From an uncultured Sediminicola sp. (lineage in GTDB: Bacteria > Bacteroidota > Bacteroidia > Flavobacteriales > Flavobacteriaceae), in contig CALHVB010000113.1 of the NCBI GenBank assembly GCA_938039345.1, positions 1 through 14,134 of the forward strand: DNA of 14,134 bases. Direction: 5' to 3'. The notes under the pieces are model-generated. The model saw nothing but the letters and a program-made list of their open reading frames with translations, had not been told where the DNA came from and searched no databases. Positions 1 through 6,777 of the stretch are shown here, piece after piece (the first letter of the stretch is position 1; each line of letters opens with the position of its first letter). Position numbers and translations under genes: made by a program.

Positions 1-203
1 ACTCTAGTTTTATCTGGATAATATACTCCCGCTACATAACTTCCTTGAAATGTAGGACCCGAATAGTATTCTTCGAAATTAGCACGTTGCCCCATGGCAC
101 CATTACCTATACTAAATAAACTTTCGGAAGATTTAACACGCTCTACATCAAAGCCCTCTTCTATTATTGACCAATTATTTGATTTTATATAATTCTGATT
201 CAT
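1..203 (-). CDS. GH65 glycoside phosphorylase (maltose phosphorylase-like), N-terminal part only
   Basis: This is a partial gene: it starts at an ATG (201-203, minus strand) and leaves the window after 67 codons. The translation begins MNQNYIKSNNWSIIEEGFD and continues with SESLFSIGNGAMGQR, NFEEYYSG and GVYYPDKTR, the characteristic N-terminal beta-sandwich signature of family GH65 (the SxGNGxxGxR block). GH65 enzymes of this type phosphorolyse alpha-glucosides; the maltose phosphorylase subtype gives glucose and beta-glucose-1-phosphate. The gene directly downstream of the beta-phosphoglucomutase gene (70 nt gap) is the expected partner, because that mutase uses exactly this product. The catalytic Glu and phosphate-binding residues lie outside the window, so maltose rather than trehalose, kojibiose or nigerose is an inference from the operon. 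There is no signal peptide, so the enzyme should be cytoplasmic. The start is preceded by an A-rich leader (AAAAAAATAAAAAA), usual in this phylum. Confidence 0.9.
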   Translation of the reverse strand, partial: MNQNYIKSNNWSIIEEGFDVERVKSSESLFSIGNGAMGQRANFEEYYSGPTFQGSYVAGVYYPDKTR

Positions 204-218
204 TTTTTTATTTTTTTA

Positions 219-304
219 CTCGATAATCGAGATTTAAATGCTCCAAGGCTTGCCTCGAAATAAAAATTAGTTTCTAACGAATGCCTCGTGGGCTTGCCCC
301 GAGG
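219..304. repeat. Cluster of short palindromic repeats between pgmB and the GH65 gene
   Basis: Three short elements are packed here. Unit A (280-302) and unit B (237-258) are imperfect direct copies; read on the minus strand both match TCG-R-GGCAAGCC-NNN-GAG(G)CATT. Unit A lies in a hairpin with arms CCTCG (284-288) + GGG (290-292) and CCC (297-299) + CGAGG (300-304), a one-base bulge at 289 and a four-base loop. A perfect inverted repeat CTCGAT-A-ATCGAG follows at 219-231, 16 nt before the GH65 start. The block is locally GC-rich in an AT-rich region. It resembles REP/mini-palindrome units dispersed in bacterial genomes, but dispersal cannot be judged from one window. It overlaps the last codons of pgmB. 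Confidence 0.6.
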
Positions 305-966
305 TTGTTTACTTCAGAAAGCAATCTTTCCATATAACTACTCTCTAATTCTGTTAAATCATTAACAGTATAATTTGCATTTTTTAATACCTCGCCATCA
401 CCCACACCTATAGAAATCATATCCGCAGCATTTGCTGCTTCTATACCAGCTATAGCATCTTCAAAAACAATACATCTATGTGGTTTAACTTGCAAACGGC
501 TTGCGGCAATTAAGAAAACTTCTGGGTCTGGTTTTGCTTTAGAAACATGGTTCCCATCTACAATGGCACTAAACTTATTGTAAAGCCCTATCCTTTTTAA
601 AATAAAAGGTGCGTTTTTACTTGCCGACCCTAATGCATATTTTATATTATTCTTTTCAAGAAAACTTAATAAATTTAACACTCCAGGAAGAATTTCTTTC
701 GTAGTCATATCATTAATAAGTGCTAAATAATTAGTGTTTTTCTCTACTAATATTTTTTCCTTTTCAGCATCAGAAATAATTATATTTCCTATTTTTAGTA
801 ACACCTCTAAAGATGCTTTTCTACTTACTCCTTTTAGCAATTCATTATGTTCTAAAGTAAATTCAAAACCAAACTTATCTGCTAATTTTTTCCATGCTAA
901 ATAATGGTATTTTGCTGTATCTACTATAACACCATCCAAATCGAAAATTACTCCTATTTCTCTCAT
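274..966 (-). CDS. pgmB: Beta-phosphoglucomutase (HAD superfamily)
   Basis: Cytoplasmic enzyme converting beta-glucose-1-phosphate to glucose-6-phosphate, the step after maltose phosphorolysis. The 230-residue product carries the HAD motif FDLDGVIVDT with nucleophile Asp9 and acid/base Asp11. YHYLAW (20-25) is typical of the beta-PGM cap boundary. Arg49 in GVSR, the SASKNAP loop (114-120) with Ser114 and Lys117, Lys145 in KAKPDP, and Glu169-Asp170 in VFEDA all fall at or within one residue of the numbering of the well-studied Lactococcus enzyme, so the active site is intact. The gene begins 8 nt after the transporter stop, so the two are almost certainly co-transcribed, with the GH65 gene following. 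The last roughly 10 residues (NNLGASPRGIR) are encoded by a palindromic repeat and look like a late addition; family members are usually near 220 residues. Specificity for beta- rather than alpha-G1P is inferred from family and operon. Confidence 0.95.
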   Translation of the reverse strand: MREIGVIFDLDGVIVDTAKYHYLAWKKLADKFGFEFTLEHNELLKGVSRKASLEVLLKIGNIIISDAEKEKILVEKNTNYLALINDMTTKEILPGVLNLLSFLEKNNIKYALGSASKNAPFILKRIGLYNKFSAIVDGNHVSKAKPDPEVFLIAASRLQVKPHRCIVFEDAIAGIEAANAADMISIGVGDGEVLKNANYTVNDLTELESSYMERLLSEVNNLGASPRGIR

Positions 967-974
967 CTTCTTTT

Positions 975-2351
975 CTATTCTGGTTGATATGTAATTGCAT
1001 TTTTGTCTTTAATTAAGAAATTACAAAGACCTGCAATAATTAAACTTAAGCCCGCTATTATCATAGCATTAATACTTTCTTTACCCAAAAGCTTAGAAAT
1101 GTAATTAATACCTCCTATTGCTGCTATTATTTGAGGAAAAACAATGAACATGTTAAAAATTCCCATCATAACTCCCATTTTTTGAGGATTAACAGAACTA
1201 GAAAGCATTGCATAAGGCATAGATAAAATACTACCCCAAGCAAAACCTATTAATGCAAAAGAAAAAACTAAATATTCTGAAGAAGGAATAAAATACATAG
1301 ATATAAAACCTATACCACCAAGTATAAGTGAGAACATGTGTACAAACTTTCTATTAATTCTCCTCTTAGAAGTATAAAAAACCAATAACAAAGCAAATAC
1401 CATTGAAGATAAGCCATGGACACCTGTATATGAACCTACCTCGTTTGACGATTTTTGATATGCCGTATTCGCAATATTATAAGCTTCTAAATCTGTCGGA
1501 TTTTCCATATTATAAGCACTTTCTATCGGGGCTGGGGTTTTAAACACATGCTCTGTAAGTGCCGGAGTAGAAAGCGTCCACATAGAAAAAAAAGCAAACC
1601 AGCTAAAAAACTGAACAAGACCAAGCTTCTTCATTATCAGAGGCATGCTACCTACATTTTCTATAATATCTGATACAAAACGATTTTTTTGTTTTTTCTC
1701 TTCTTTAAACTTTTCCATATCCTCTGGCGGATATTCTTTTGTAGTAAAAACAGTATATAGAATACTTGCTAAAAACACAAAAGCTCCTATGGCAAAAGCT
1801 ACCTTTACAGACATAGGTAAAACTCCCGATGCAGCTGAGTCACTAGCTCCTAATTTAGACACTAACCATGGAAGACTACTAGAAACCCATGTTCCTATAC
1901 CAATAATTAATGTTTGTAACACAAAACCATAAGAACGCTGAGATTTTGGTAGTTTATCTGCAACCAAAGCTCTAAATGGCTCCATAGATATATTAATAGA
2001 AGCATCTAAAATCCATAAAAAACTTGCTGCAACCCATAGTGCGGGAGAATGTGGAACAAAAAATAAGGTTATAGAACTTAAAATTGCTCCTACTAAAAAA
2101 TAAGGTTTACGTCTTCCCCATCTAGGACTCCAAGTCTTATCGCTCATATAACCAATAATTGGTTGTACAATTAGACCTGTTAATGGCGCTGCAATAAAAA
2201 GAATAGGTATACTATCTATTTCTGCTCCTAATGTTTGAAAGATTCTGGACATAAACCCTCCTGTGAGAGCCATGCCAAATTGGATACCCAAAAACCCGAA
2301 ACTCATGTTCCAGATATCCCAAAAACCTAATTCAGGCTTTTTCTTTATCAT
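975..2351 (-). CDS. MFS sugar transporter of the GPH/SLC45-like group (probable maltose importer)
   Basis: Inner-membrane carrier of 458 residues with about 12 predicted hydrophobic segments (roughly 16-34, 48-68, 84-100, 104-122, 143-163, 184-203, 245-262, 310-326, 338-355, 358-378, 390-412, 427-446). The loop between segments 2 and 3 has the family signature DKTWSPRWGRRKPY (71-84), and the NISMEPFRALVAD stretch (120-132) resembles SLC45/sucrose-type H+ symporters. A cytoplasmic loop at about 205-230 is rich in Lys and Glu, and an extra-cytoplasmic insert of about 40 residues lies before segment 8 (268-308). Followed after 8 nt by pgmB and then GH65, it most plausibly brings maltose or a close disaccharide from periplasm to cytosol for phosphorolysis; the substrate is inferred from these neighbours. 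The ATG start fits the length of the family and is preceded by a 132-nt gap containing hairpins and a LacI-site-like sequence. Confidence 0.9.
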   Translation of the reverse strand: MIKKKPELGFWDIWNMSFGFLGIQFGMALTGGFMSRIFQTLGAEIDSIPILFIAAPLTGLIVQPIIGYMSDKTWSPRWGRRKPYFLVGAILSSITLFFVPHSPALWVAASFLWILDASINISMEPFRALVADKLPKSQRSYGFVLQTLIIGIGTWVSSSLPWLVSKLGASDSAASGVLPMSVKVAFAIGAFVFLASILYTVFTTKEYPPEDMEKFKEEKKQKNRFVSDIIENVGSMPLIMKKLGLVQFFSWFAFFSMWTLSTPALTEHVFKTPAPIESAYNMENPTDLEAYNIANTAYQKSSNEVGSYTGVHGLSSMVFALLLVFYTSKRRINRKFVHMFSLILGGIGFISMYFIPSSEYLVFSFALIGFAWGSILSMPYAMLSSSVNPQKMGVMMGIFNMFIVFPQIIAAIGGINYISKLLGKESINAMIIAGLSLIIAGLCNFLIKDKNAITYQPE

Positions 2352-2374
2352 ATTCGTATTGTATTAATACTGTA

Positions 2375-2448
2375 TGATAAGTGCTATGTAAGACTTATCA
2401 AAACCGTTGTTATTATTATTTTTGAGAAGTAAAATAACAAGTTTTGAT
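2375..2448 (-). other. Overlapping stem-loops in the leader of the transporter operon
   Basis: Two inverted repeats share bases. The large one pairs ATCAAAAC (2397-2404) + TTGTTATT (2407-2414) with AATAACAA (2433-2440) + GTTTTGAT (2441-2448): 16 perfect pairs interrupted only by an unpaired CG (2405-2406), with an 18-nt loop. The small one pairs TGATAAGT (2375-2382) with ACTTATCA (2393-2400) around a 10-nt loop. They overlap at 2397-2400, so they cannot both be fully formed. On the minus strand the small hairpin ends 23 nt before the transporter ATG. Neither is followed by a T-run, so this is not a standard intrinsic terminator for lacI. A role as leader control, mRNA processing site or lacI 3' end is open. 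Confidence 0.5.
2399..2411. promoter_or_regulatory. Possible degenerate LacI operator before the transporter operon
   Basis: CAAAACCGTTGTT matches 10 of 13 positions of the site found twice upstream of susC (read as GAAAACCGTTTTC on the opposite strand). It lies 47 nt upstream of the transporter start. It is embedded in the left arm of a long inverted repeat, where the CG at its centre is the unpaired bulge. Given AT-rich surroundings, a chance match is possible. Confidence 0.4.
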
Positions 2449-2483
2449 GCCGCTAATATATGTTATTTTTTTGGTATAAAAAA

Positions 2484-3506
2484 TTATATTGCCTTAGTCG
2501 ACTCCCTTTCTATTAAAGAAGTTTTTATTATTTCGGTAGTATACACCTCTTCTTCTTTCTCTTCTTCTAACTTATTAATCAATAACTTAGCTGCTTCTTC
2601 TCCCATCTTATATCCATGTTGTTGTACTGTTGTAAGTCTAGGGTAAGAATGCTTAGACAACATCCCGTCTGTAAAACCAATAAAAGAAATATCTTCTGGT
2701 ATTTTAATTTTCCTTTCTAAAGCTTCTCTCATAGCAGTTACTGCAAAAACTTCATTTACTGCTAAAACACCATCAAAATCATGTTCATTAAAAAGCTTTT
2801 CTATTTCTCCTTGACAGTTTTCTATATCTTCTATTTTAATAATTAACTCATCATTTATTTGCATTCCCGCATCATTTATAGCATTTTTATAACCTACAGT
2901 CCTTAAATTACCTACACTAACGTAATCTACTGTTGTTAGTAATGCTATTCTTTTACAACCAGACATTATTAAATGATTTGTAGCATTATAAGCTCCGTAA
3001 GAATCATCTACTATTACTTTATCACACTCTATTTCTTCTACTATTCTATCAAACATTACCAAGGGCATTCCTTGATCTATAGCTTCTTTAAGGTGATGAA
3101 AGTCTTTTTTCATTTGTGTTTCTTTCGCTAAAGAAATAATAAAACCATCAATACTACTATTAGCCAATGTTTCCATATTAATTACTTCTTTATCAAAAGA
3201 CTCGTTAGATAAACATACGATAACATTATAGCCTAATTCATTCGCTACTGTTTCTATACCATAAATAACTGTTGTAAAGAAATGATGTACAATCTCTGGT
3301 ATAATAACGCCTATATTTCTTGTTTTTTTATTTTTTAAACTTACAGCTATACTATTAGGCTTATAGTTTAGCATTTTAGCAAAAGCCTGAATTTTTTGAG
3401 TAGTCTCTGGACCAATTTCTTTTCTATTTCTTAATGCTTTAGAGACAGTTGAAACTGATACGTTTAGCTCTCTAGCAATTTCCTTTATGGTTATCTTTTT
3501 CTTCAA
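2484..3506 (-). CDS. LacI/GalR-family transcriptional regulator (probable maltose PUL regulator)
   Basis: DNA-binding regulator of 340 residues, the normal LacI-family length. The N-terminal helix-turn-helix is TIKEIARELNVSVSTVSKAL (6-25), followed by the hinge region around NYKPNSIAVSL (47-57) and a periplasmic-binding-protein-like sensor domain (about 64-335: IGVIIP, DGFIIS, the MFDR strand, VDDSYGAYNAT, FIGFTDG, LTTVQQ). The start is a TTG at 3504-3506: an in-frame stop lies six codons upstream (3522-3524), no ATG is available between, and the resulting MKKKITIKEIA start matches the family. A TTG start may keep synthesis low. Sitting between the import genes and the catabolic genes, it is the obvious regulator of both arms; the ligand (maltose or a derivative) and the sign of control are inferred, not visible. 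A 132-nt gap with hairpins separates it from the transporter gene, so read-through is possible. Confidence 0.92.
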   Translation of the reverse strand: MKKKITIKEIARELNVSVSTVSKALRNRKEIGPETTQKIQAFAKMLNYKPNSIAVSLKNKKTRNIGVIIPEIVHHFFTTVIYGIETVANELGYNVIVCLSNESFDKEVINMETLANSSIDGFIISLAKETQMKKDFHHLKEAIDQGMPLVMFDRIVEEIECDKVIVDDSYGAYNATNHLIMSGCKRIALLTTVDYVSVGNLRTVGYKNAINDAGMQINDELIIKIEDIENCQGEIEKLFNEHDFDGVLAVNEVFAVTAMREALERKIKIPEDISFIGFTDGMLSKHSYPRLTTVQQHGYKMGEEAAKLLINKLEEEKEEEVYTTEIIKTSLIERESTKAI

Positions 3507-3533
3507 AATAATAAGGGTTAATTACCTACAATC

Positions 3534-3551
3534 TACTAAATTATTTTAGTA
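3534..3551. promoter_or_regulatory. Palindrome upstream of the lacI-type gene
   Basis: TACTAAA (3534-3540) and TTTAGTA (3545-3551) form perfect 7-bp arms around TTAT, 28 nt before the regulator start. On the minus strand a TATGTTTA sequence (3559-3566) close to the Bacteroidota -7 consensus TAnnTTTG lies just upstream, so the palindrome would sit at the start of the transcript. It does not resemble the AAAACGGTTTT sites and could be an operator for another regulator, or a chance AT palindrome. Confidence 0.3.
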
Positions 3552-3677
3552 AGGAGTATAAACATACATAAAAAACAAATTTTAGCATTATATTATTAAC
3601 AATTAAATATATCAAATAATCTATTATTTTCATTTTTTAAGCTTCATTTTAATAAATTAATAAAAAAAGTTATTAAC

Positions 3678-3716
3678 ACGAAAACGGTTTTCTTGCGTTA
3701 CGAAAACGGTTTTCTT
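3678..3716. promoter_or_regulatory. Tandem pair of LacI-type operators upstream of susC
   Basis: The 17-nt sequence ACGAAAACGGTTTTCTT occurs twice without a mismatch, at 3678-3694 and 3700-3716. Each copy contains the palindrome GAAAAC-G-GTTTTC (3680-3692 and 3702-3714). The centres are 22 bp apart, about two helical turns, so two dimers would bind on the same DNA face. A central CG inside A/T-rich arms is typical of LacI-family operators, and a lacI-type gene starts 172 nt away. The sites lie about 47-80 bp upstream of the candidate susC -7 box, a position that would suit activation or looping better than simple blockage, though the promoter assignment is weak. Confidence 0.8.
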
Positions 3717-3760
3717 AGGTTTTACGGTGGTTTTGGGCGTTTTTTGTAGTTGATTTTACA

Positions 3761-3768
3761 TAAATTTA
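3761..3768 (+). promoter_or_regulatory. Candidate -7 element of the susC promoter
   Basis: TAAATTTA matches seven of eight positions of the Bacteroidota -7 consensus TAnnTTTG. TTTG-like -33 elements exist upstream (3732-3735 and 3743-3746), but neither has ideal spacing (25 and 14 nt), so the assignment is tentative. The implied leader to the susC ATG is about 50 nt. Confidence 0.3.
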
Positions 3769-3824
3769 ACATCGAGAAGTAAAATAATAAGAAACTAAAG
3801 ACCAACTATTAAACTATTCGATTT

Positions 3825-6767
3825 ATGAAAAAAATGAAAAAAAAACTACTACTAATTATGCTCTTAACCTCTATTGGAATAAGTGCACAAATTAAAGTTA
3901 GTGGAATTGTTTATGAACAATCTAATAATTTACCCTTACCTGGAGTAAATGTAATTCTGAAAGGAACTACAAAAGGAGCTACAAGTGATTTTGATGGTAA
4001 ATATGAAATTACAGCTAATAAAGGTGATATCCTTATCTTTTCATACATAGGATTTCAAAATCAGGAAATTGTAGTTTCTACTGCTACTTTAGATGTAAAC
4101 TTAGTAGAATCTCTTAATAAATTAGATGAAGTTGTAATCATTGGTTACGGTACCACAACCGTAAAAGATGCTACAGGTGCTATTGAAAAAGTAGATGCTA
4201 AAAAATTTAATGCTGGAGCCATAACCTCTCCTGAACAATTAATTACAGGTAAAACTGCTGGTGTTAGCGTTATTCCTCCTGGAGGACAACCGGGACAAGG
4301 AGGTACTATTACTATTAGAGGTAATTCTTCTTTATCTGCAAATAACAGCCCTTTAATTGTTATCGATGGTGTCCCCATTGATCAAGGAACTACTGGTGGT
4401 AGTACGGTTTCTGCTCTAAACTCAGTAAACCCAAATGATATAGAGAGCTTTGTGGTGTTAAAAGATGCATCGTCCACAGCTATTTATGGATCTAGGGCGT
4501 CTGCAGGGGTTATTTTAATAACTACAAAAAGCGGAAGATTAAATGCTCCTTTAAAAATGGAATTTAGCACTACTGGGTCTATAGGTACAGTTACAAGAAA
4601 AACAGATGTATTAAACGCAACTCAATACAGAGATGCTTTAGTAGGTTCGCAAAATGAAACACTAGCCACATCTTTATTAGGAAATAGTGATACAAATTGG
4701 CAAGATTTAATTTTCCAAGATGCCATAGGTACAGATACAAACTTTACCATATCAAAAGGTTTTAATAACTCTTCTATTCGTGCTTCTATTGGTTATACAA
4801 CACAACAAGGGCTTGTAAAAACATCTGAATTTGAGCGTACCTCAGCTTCTTTAAATTTTAGACAGAATTTATTTAACAACACGCTAAAAATTAATTTAAA
4901 CCTTAGAGGGGCAAAAACTACAGATGACTTTATAAATGCTGGAGTAATTGCAGCTTCTGCAACTTTTGATCCAACACAAGCTGTTTTTAGTGGTAATGAT
5001 AATTACGGAGGATATTGGGAATGGTTAAATGCAGATGGTAGCGTAAATAATTTAGCTCCAAGAAACCCCTTAGGTTTGCTAAATCAACTAACAAACCAAG
5101 CAAAAACGGAGAGAGCTTTAGGAAATATAAAAATAGATTATAATGCTCCTTTCTTAAAAGGATTAAATTTTAATGCTACGTTAGGTTTCGATTATAACGA
5201 AAGGTTTGGAGAAACTAATACAGATCCAAACTCAGCATCTGCACAAAATGCTACTAGTATTACAGGTAACTATGGAAGTTTACGTAGAAGTACAATGGCA
5301 GACGTTTTTGTAAATTACAAAACAGAGATAGCATCTATTAATAGTAACATAGAATTAACAGCTGGCCACACATTCCAGAAATTCTTTAGAGAAAACTATA
5401 CTGATAACCCTTTATTAGATGGTACGCCAAATCCTACCAATTTTAAAACGCATAATGCTTTAGAATCTTATGTTACTCGTTTGCGCTATTCTTACGATAG
5501 TAAATATTTATTATCTCTAAGTTACAGAACAGATGGTTCTTCTAGATTTGCACAAAATAATAGATGGGGAAATTTTTTCTCTGCTGCAATTGCTTGGAAT
5601 ATAGCAGAAGAAAACTTCTTAAAAGATTCTGGAACTATTTCTAACTTAAAACTACGTTTAGGTTATGGAGAAACAGGGCAACAAGAAATCCCTTTTGATT
5701 TTGGGTATTTACCTGTTTATTTAGCTAGTACAGATAATCAGCAATACCAATTAGGAGATAACTTTTTTAATACTACACGTCCAAGTGGTTATGATGAGAA
5801 CCTTAAATGGGAAGAATCACAAACCTATAATATTGGTTTAGATTACGGATTCTTAAACAACAGAATATCTGGTAGTATTGAGTATTACACAAGAAAAAGT
5901 AATGATATTTTAAATCAAATAACTGTCCCTTCTGGGTCTAATTTAACAAACCAAATATTTACTAATATTGGTAACTTAGAAAATAGCGGTTTCGAATTTT
6001 CAATTGCAGCAGATATAATTCAGCAACAAGATTTTAATTGGAATCTAGGGTTTAATATCTCTTACTTAACAGATAAAATTACGAAACTAAATGTAATAGA
6101 CGACCCCAGTTTTATAGGAGTTAATGTAGGTGGTATTAGTGGTGGTGTTGGTAATACCATACAAATACACCAAGTAGGTGCTCCACAAAGATCTTTCTTA
6201 GTGTATGAGCAAGTATACGATGCAGATGGAAACCCATTGGAAGGTGTTTATGTAGATAGAGACGGTGATGGTATTTCTGGTGGAACATCAGATACAGGAG
6301 ATTTATATGTAAAAGAAAAACCCACAGCAGATTATTTATTAGGACTTTCTTCTTATACTACCTATAAAAATTGGGATTTAAATTTTACCATGAGAGCTAG
6401 TATTGGTAATTATGCTTATAATAATGTAGCTTCTTTTAATGGAAACGAATTTGGTTTAAACTCATTAAACTCTAATAGAAATGTACACGCATCAATTTTA
6501 GATACGGGATTCGCCAATAATCAGTTATTATCCGATTATTATATACAGGATGCTTCTTTCTTAAAAATGGACAACATTACTTTAGGTTATAACTTTAAAG
6601 ACTTTCTTAAAAGTGATAAAATAGGATTAAAGACACAGATTACAATACAAAATGTTTTCACTATAACTAATTACGATGGTATAGATCCAGAAATAACAAA
6701 TGGAATAGATAATAATTTCTTTCCAAGACCACGTACAGTGTTATTAGGAGTAAACATGAATTTCTAA
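3825..6767 (+). CDS. susC: SusC-like TonB-dependent outer-membrane transporter
   Basis: Outer-membrane channel that imports SusD-captured oligosaccharides, powered by TonB. The product has 980 residues. It has a signal peptide (1-21, cleavage after ISA), a carboxypeptidase-D-like regulatory beta-sandwich (about 23-95, SGIVYEQSNNLPLPGVNV), the segment LDEVVIIGYGT (100-110), and the plug domain (about 112-237) with the SusC hallmarks VIDGVPI (179-185) and VLKDASSTAIYGSRAS (211-226). A long beta-barrel follows, ending PRPRTVLLGVNMNF with the terminal Phe expected for outer-membrane insertion. There is no N-terminal STN domain, so it should not signal to an anti-sigma factor; this fits control by the neighbouring LacI protein. 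A second in-frame ATG at 3834 would remove three residues and cannot be excluded. susD follows after 10 nt. Substrate as malto-oligosaccharide is inferred from the locus. Confidence 0.96.
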   Translation: MKKMKKKLLLIMLLTSIGISAQIKVSGIVYEQSNNLPLPGVNVILKGTTKGATSDFDGKYEITANKGDILIFSYIGFQNQEIVVSTATLDVNLVESLNKLDEVVIIGYGTTTVKDATGAIEKVDAKKFNAGAITSPEQLITGKTAGVSVIPPGGQPGQGGTITIRGNSSLSANNSPLIVIDGVPIDQGTTGGSTVSALNSVNPNDIESFVVLKDASSTAIYGSRASAGVILITTKSGRLNAPLKMEFSTTGSIGTVTRKTDVLNATQYRDALVGSQNETLATSLLGNSDTNWQDLIFQDAIGTDTNFTISKGFNNSSIRASIGYTTQQGLVKTSEFERTSASLNFRQNLFNNTLKINLNLRGAKTTDDFINAGVIAASATFDPTQAVFSGNDNYGGYWEWLNADGSVNNLAPRNPLGLLNQLTNQAKTERALGNIKIDYNAPFLKGLNFNATLGFDYNERFGETNTDPNSASAQNATSITGNYGSLRRSTMADVFVNYKTEIASINSNIELTAGHTFQKFFRENYTDNPLLDGTPNPTNFKTHNALESYVTRLRYSYDSKYLLSLSYRTDGSSRFAQNNRWGNFFSAAIAWNIAEENFLKDSGTISNLKLRLGYGETGQQEIPFDFGYLPVYLASTDNQQYQLGDNFFNTTRPSGYDENLKWEESQTYNIGLDYGFLNNRISGSIEYYTRKSNDILNQITVPSGSNLTNQIFTNIGNLENSGFEFSIAADIIQQQDFNWNLGFNISYLTDKITKLNVIDDPSFIGVNVGGISGGVGNTIQIHQVGAPQRSFLVYEQVYDADGNPLEGVYVDRDGDGISGGTSDTGDLYVKEKPTADYLLGLSSYTTYKNWDLNFTMRASIGNYAYNNVASFNGNEFGLNSLNSNRNVHASILDTGFANNQLLSDYYIQDASFLKMDNITLGYNFKDFLKSDKIGLKTQITIQNVFTITNYDGIDPEITNGIDNNFFPRPRTVLLGVNMNF

Positions 6768-6777
6768 AAAAAATAAG

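Larger units (their letters stand above)
3507..3824. other. Divergent control region between the lacI-type gene and susC (318 nt)
   Basis: This non-coding stretch holds, from left to right, the regulator's presumed promoter area with a TACTAAA/TTTAGTA palindrome, a very AT-rich block (about 3565-3677) with no gene or clear structure, two identical palindromic operators (3678-3716), a G/T-rich run, and a candidate susC promoter (TAAATTTA at 3761-3768) with a leader of about 55 nt. I see no small ORF or RNA gene in it. Confidence 0.7.

Noticed and set aside
1645..1932. Plus-strand open frame of 95 codons
   Set aside because: It lies entirely antisense to the transporter gene, is low-complexity and has no recognisable family features; it is a shadow of the real gene.
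2375..2448. Intrinsic terminator for the lacI-type gene
   Set aside because: Stems are strong, but no T-run follows on the minus strand, so a standard terminator call is not supported.
2407..2646. Plus-strand open frame of 79 codons near the end of the lacI-type gene
   Set aside because: Mostly antisense to the lacI coding region; the start lies in the stem-loop region and the sequence shows no protein-like pattern beyond Ser/Ile richness.
3678..3716. A CRISPR-like or longer tandem repeat array
   Set aside because: There are only two 17-nt copies with a 5-nt spacer, each palindromic and upstream of a regulated operon; operators explain them fully.
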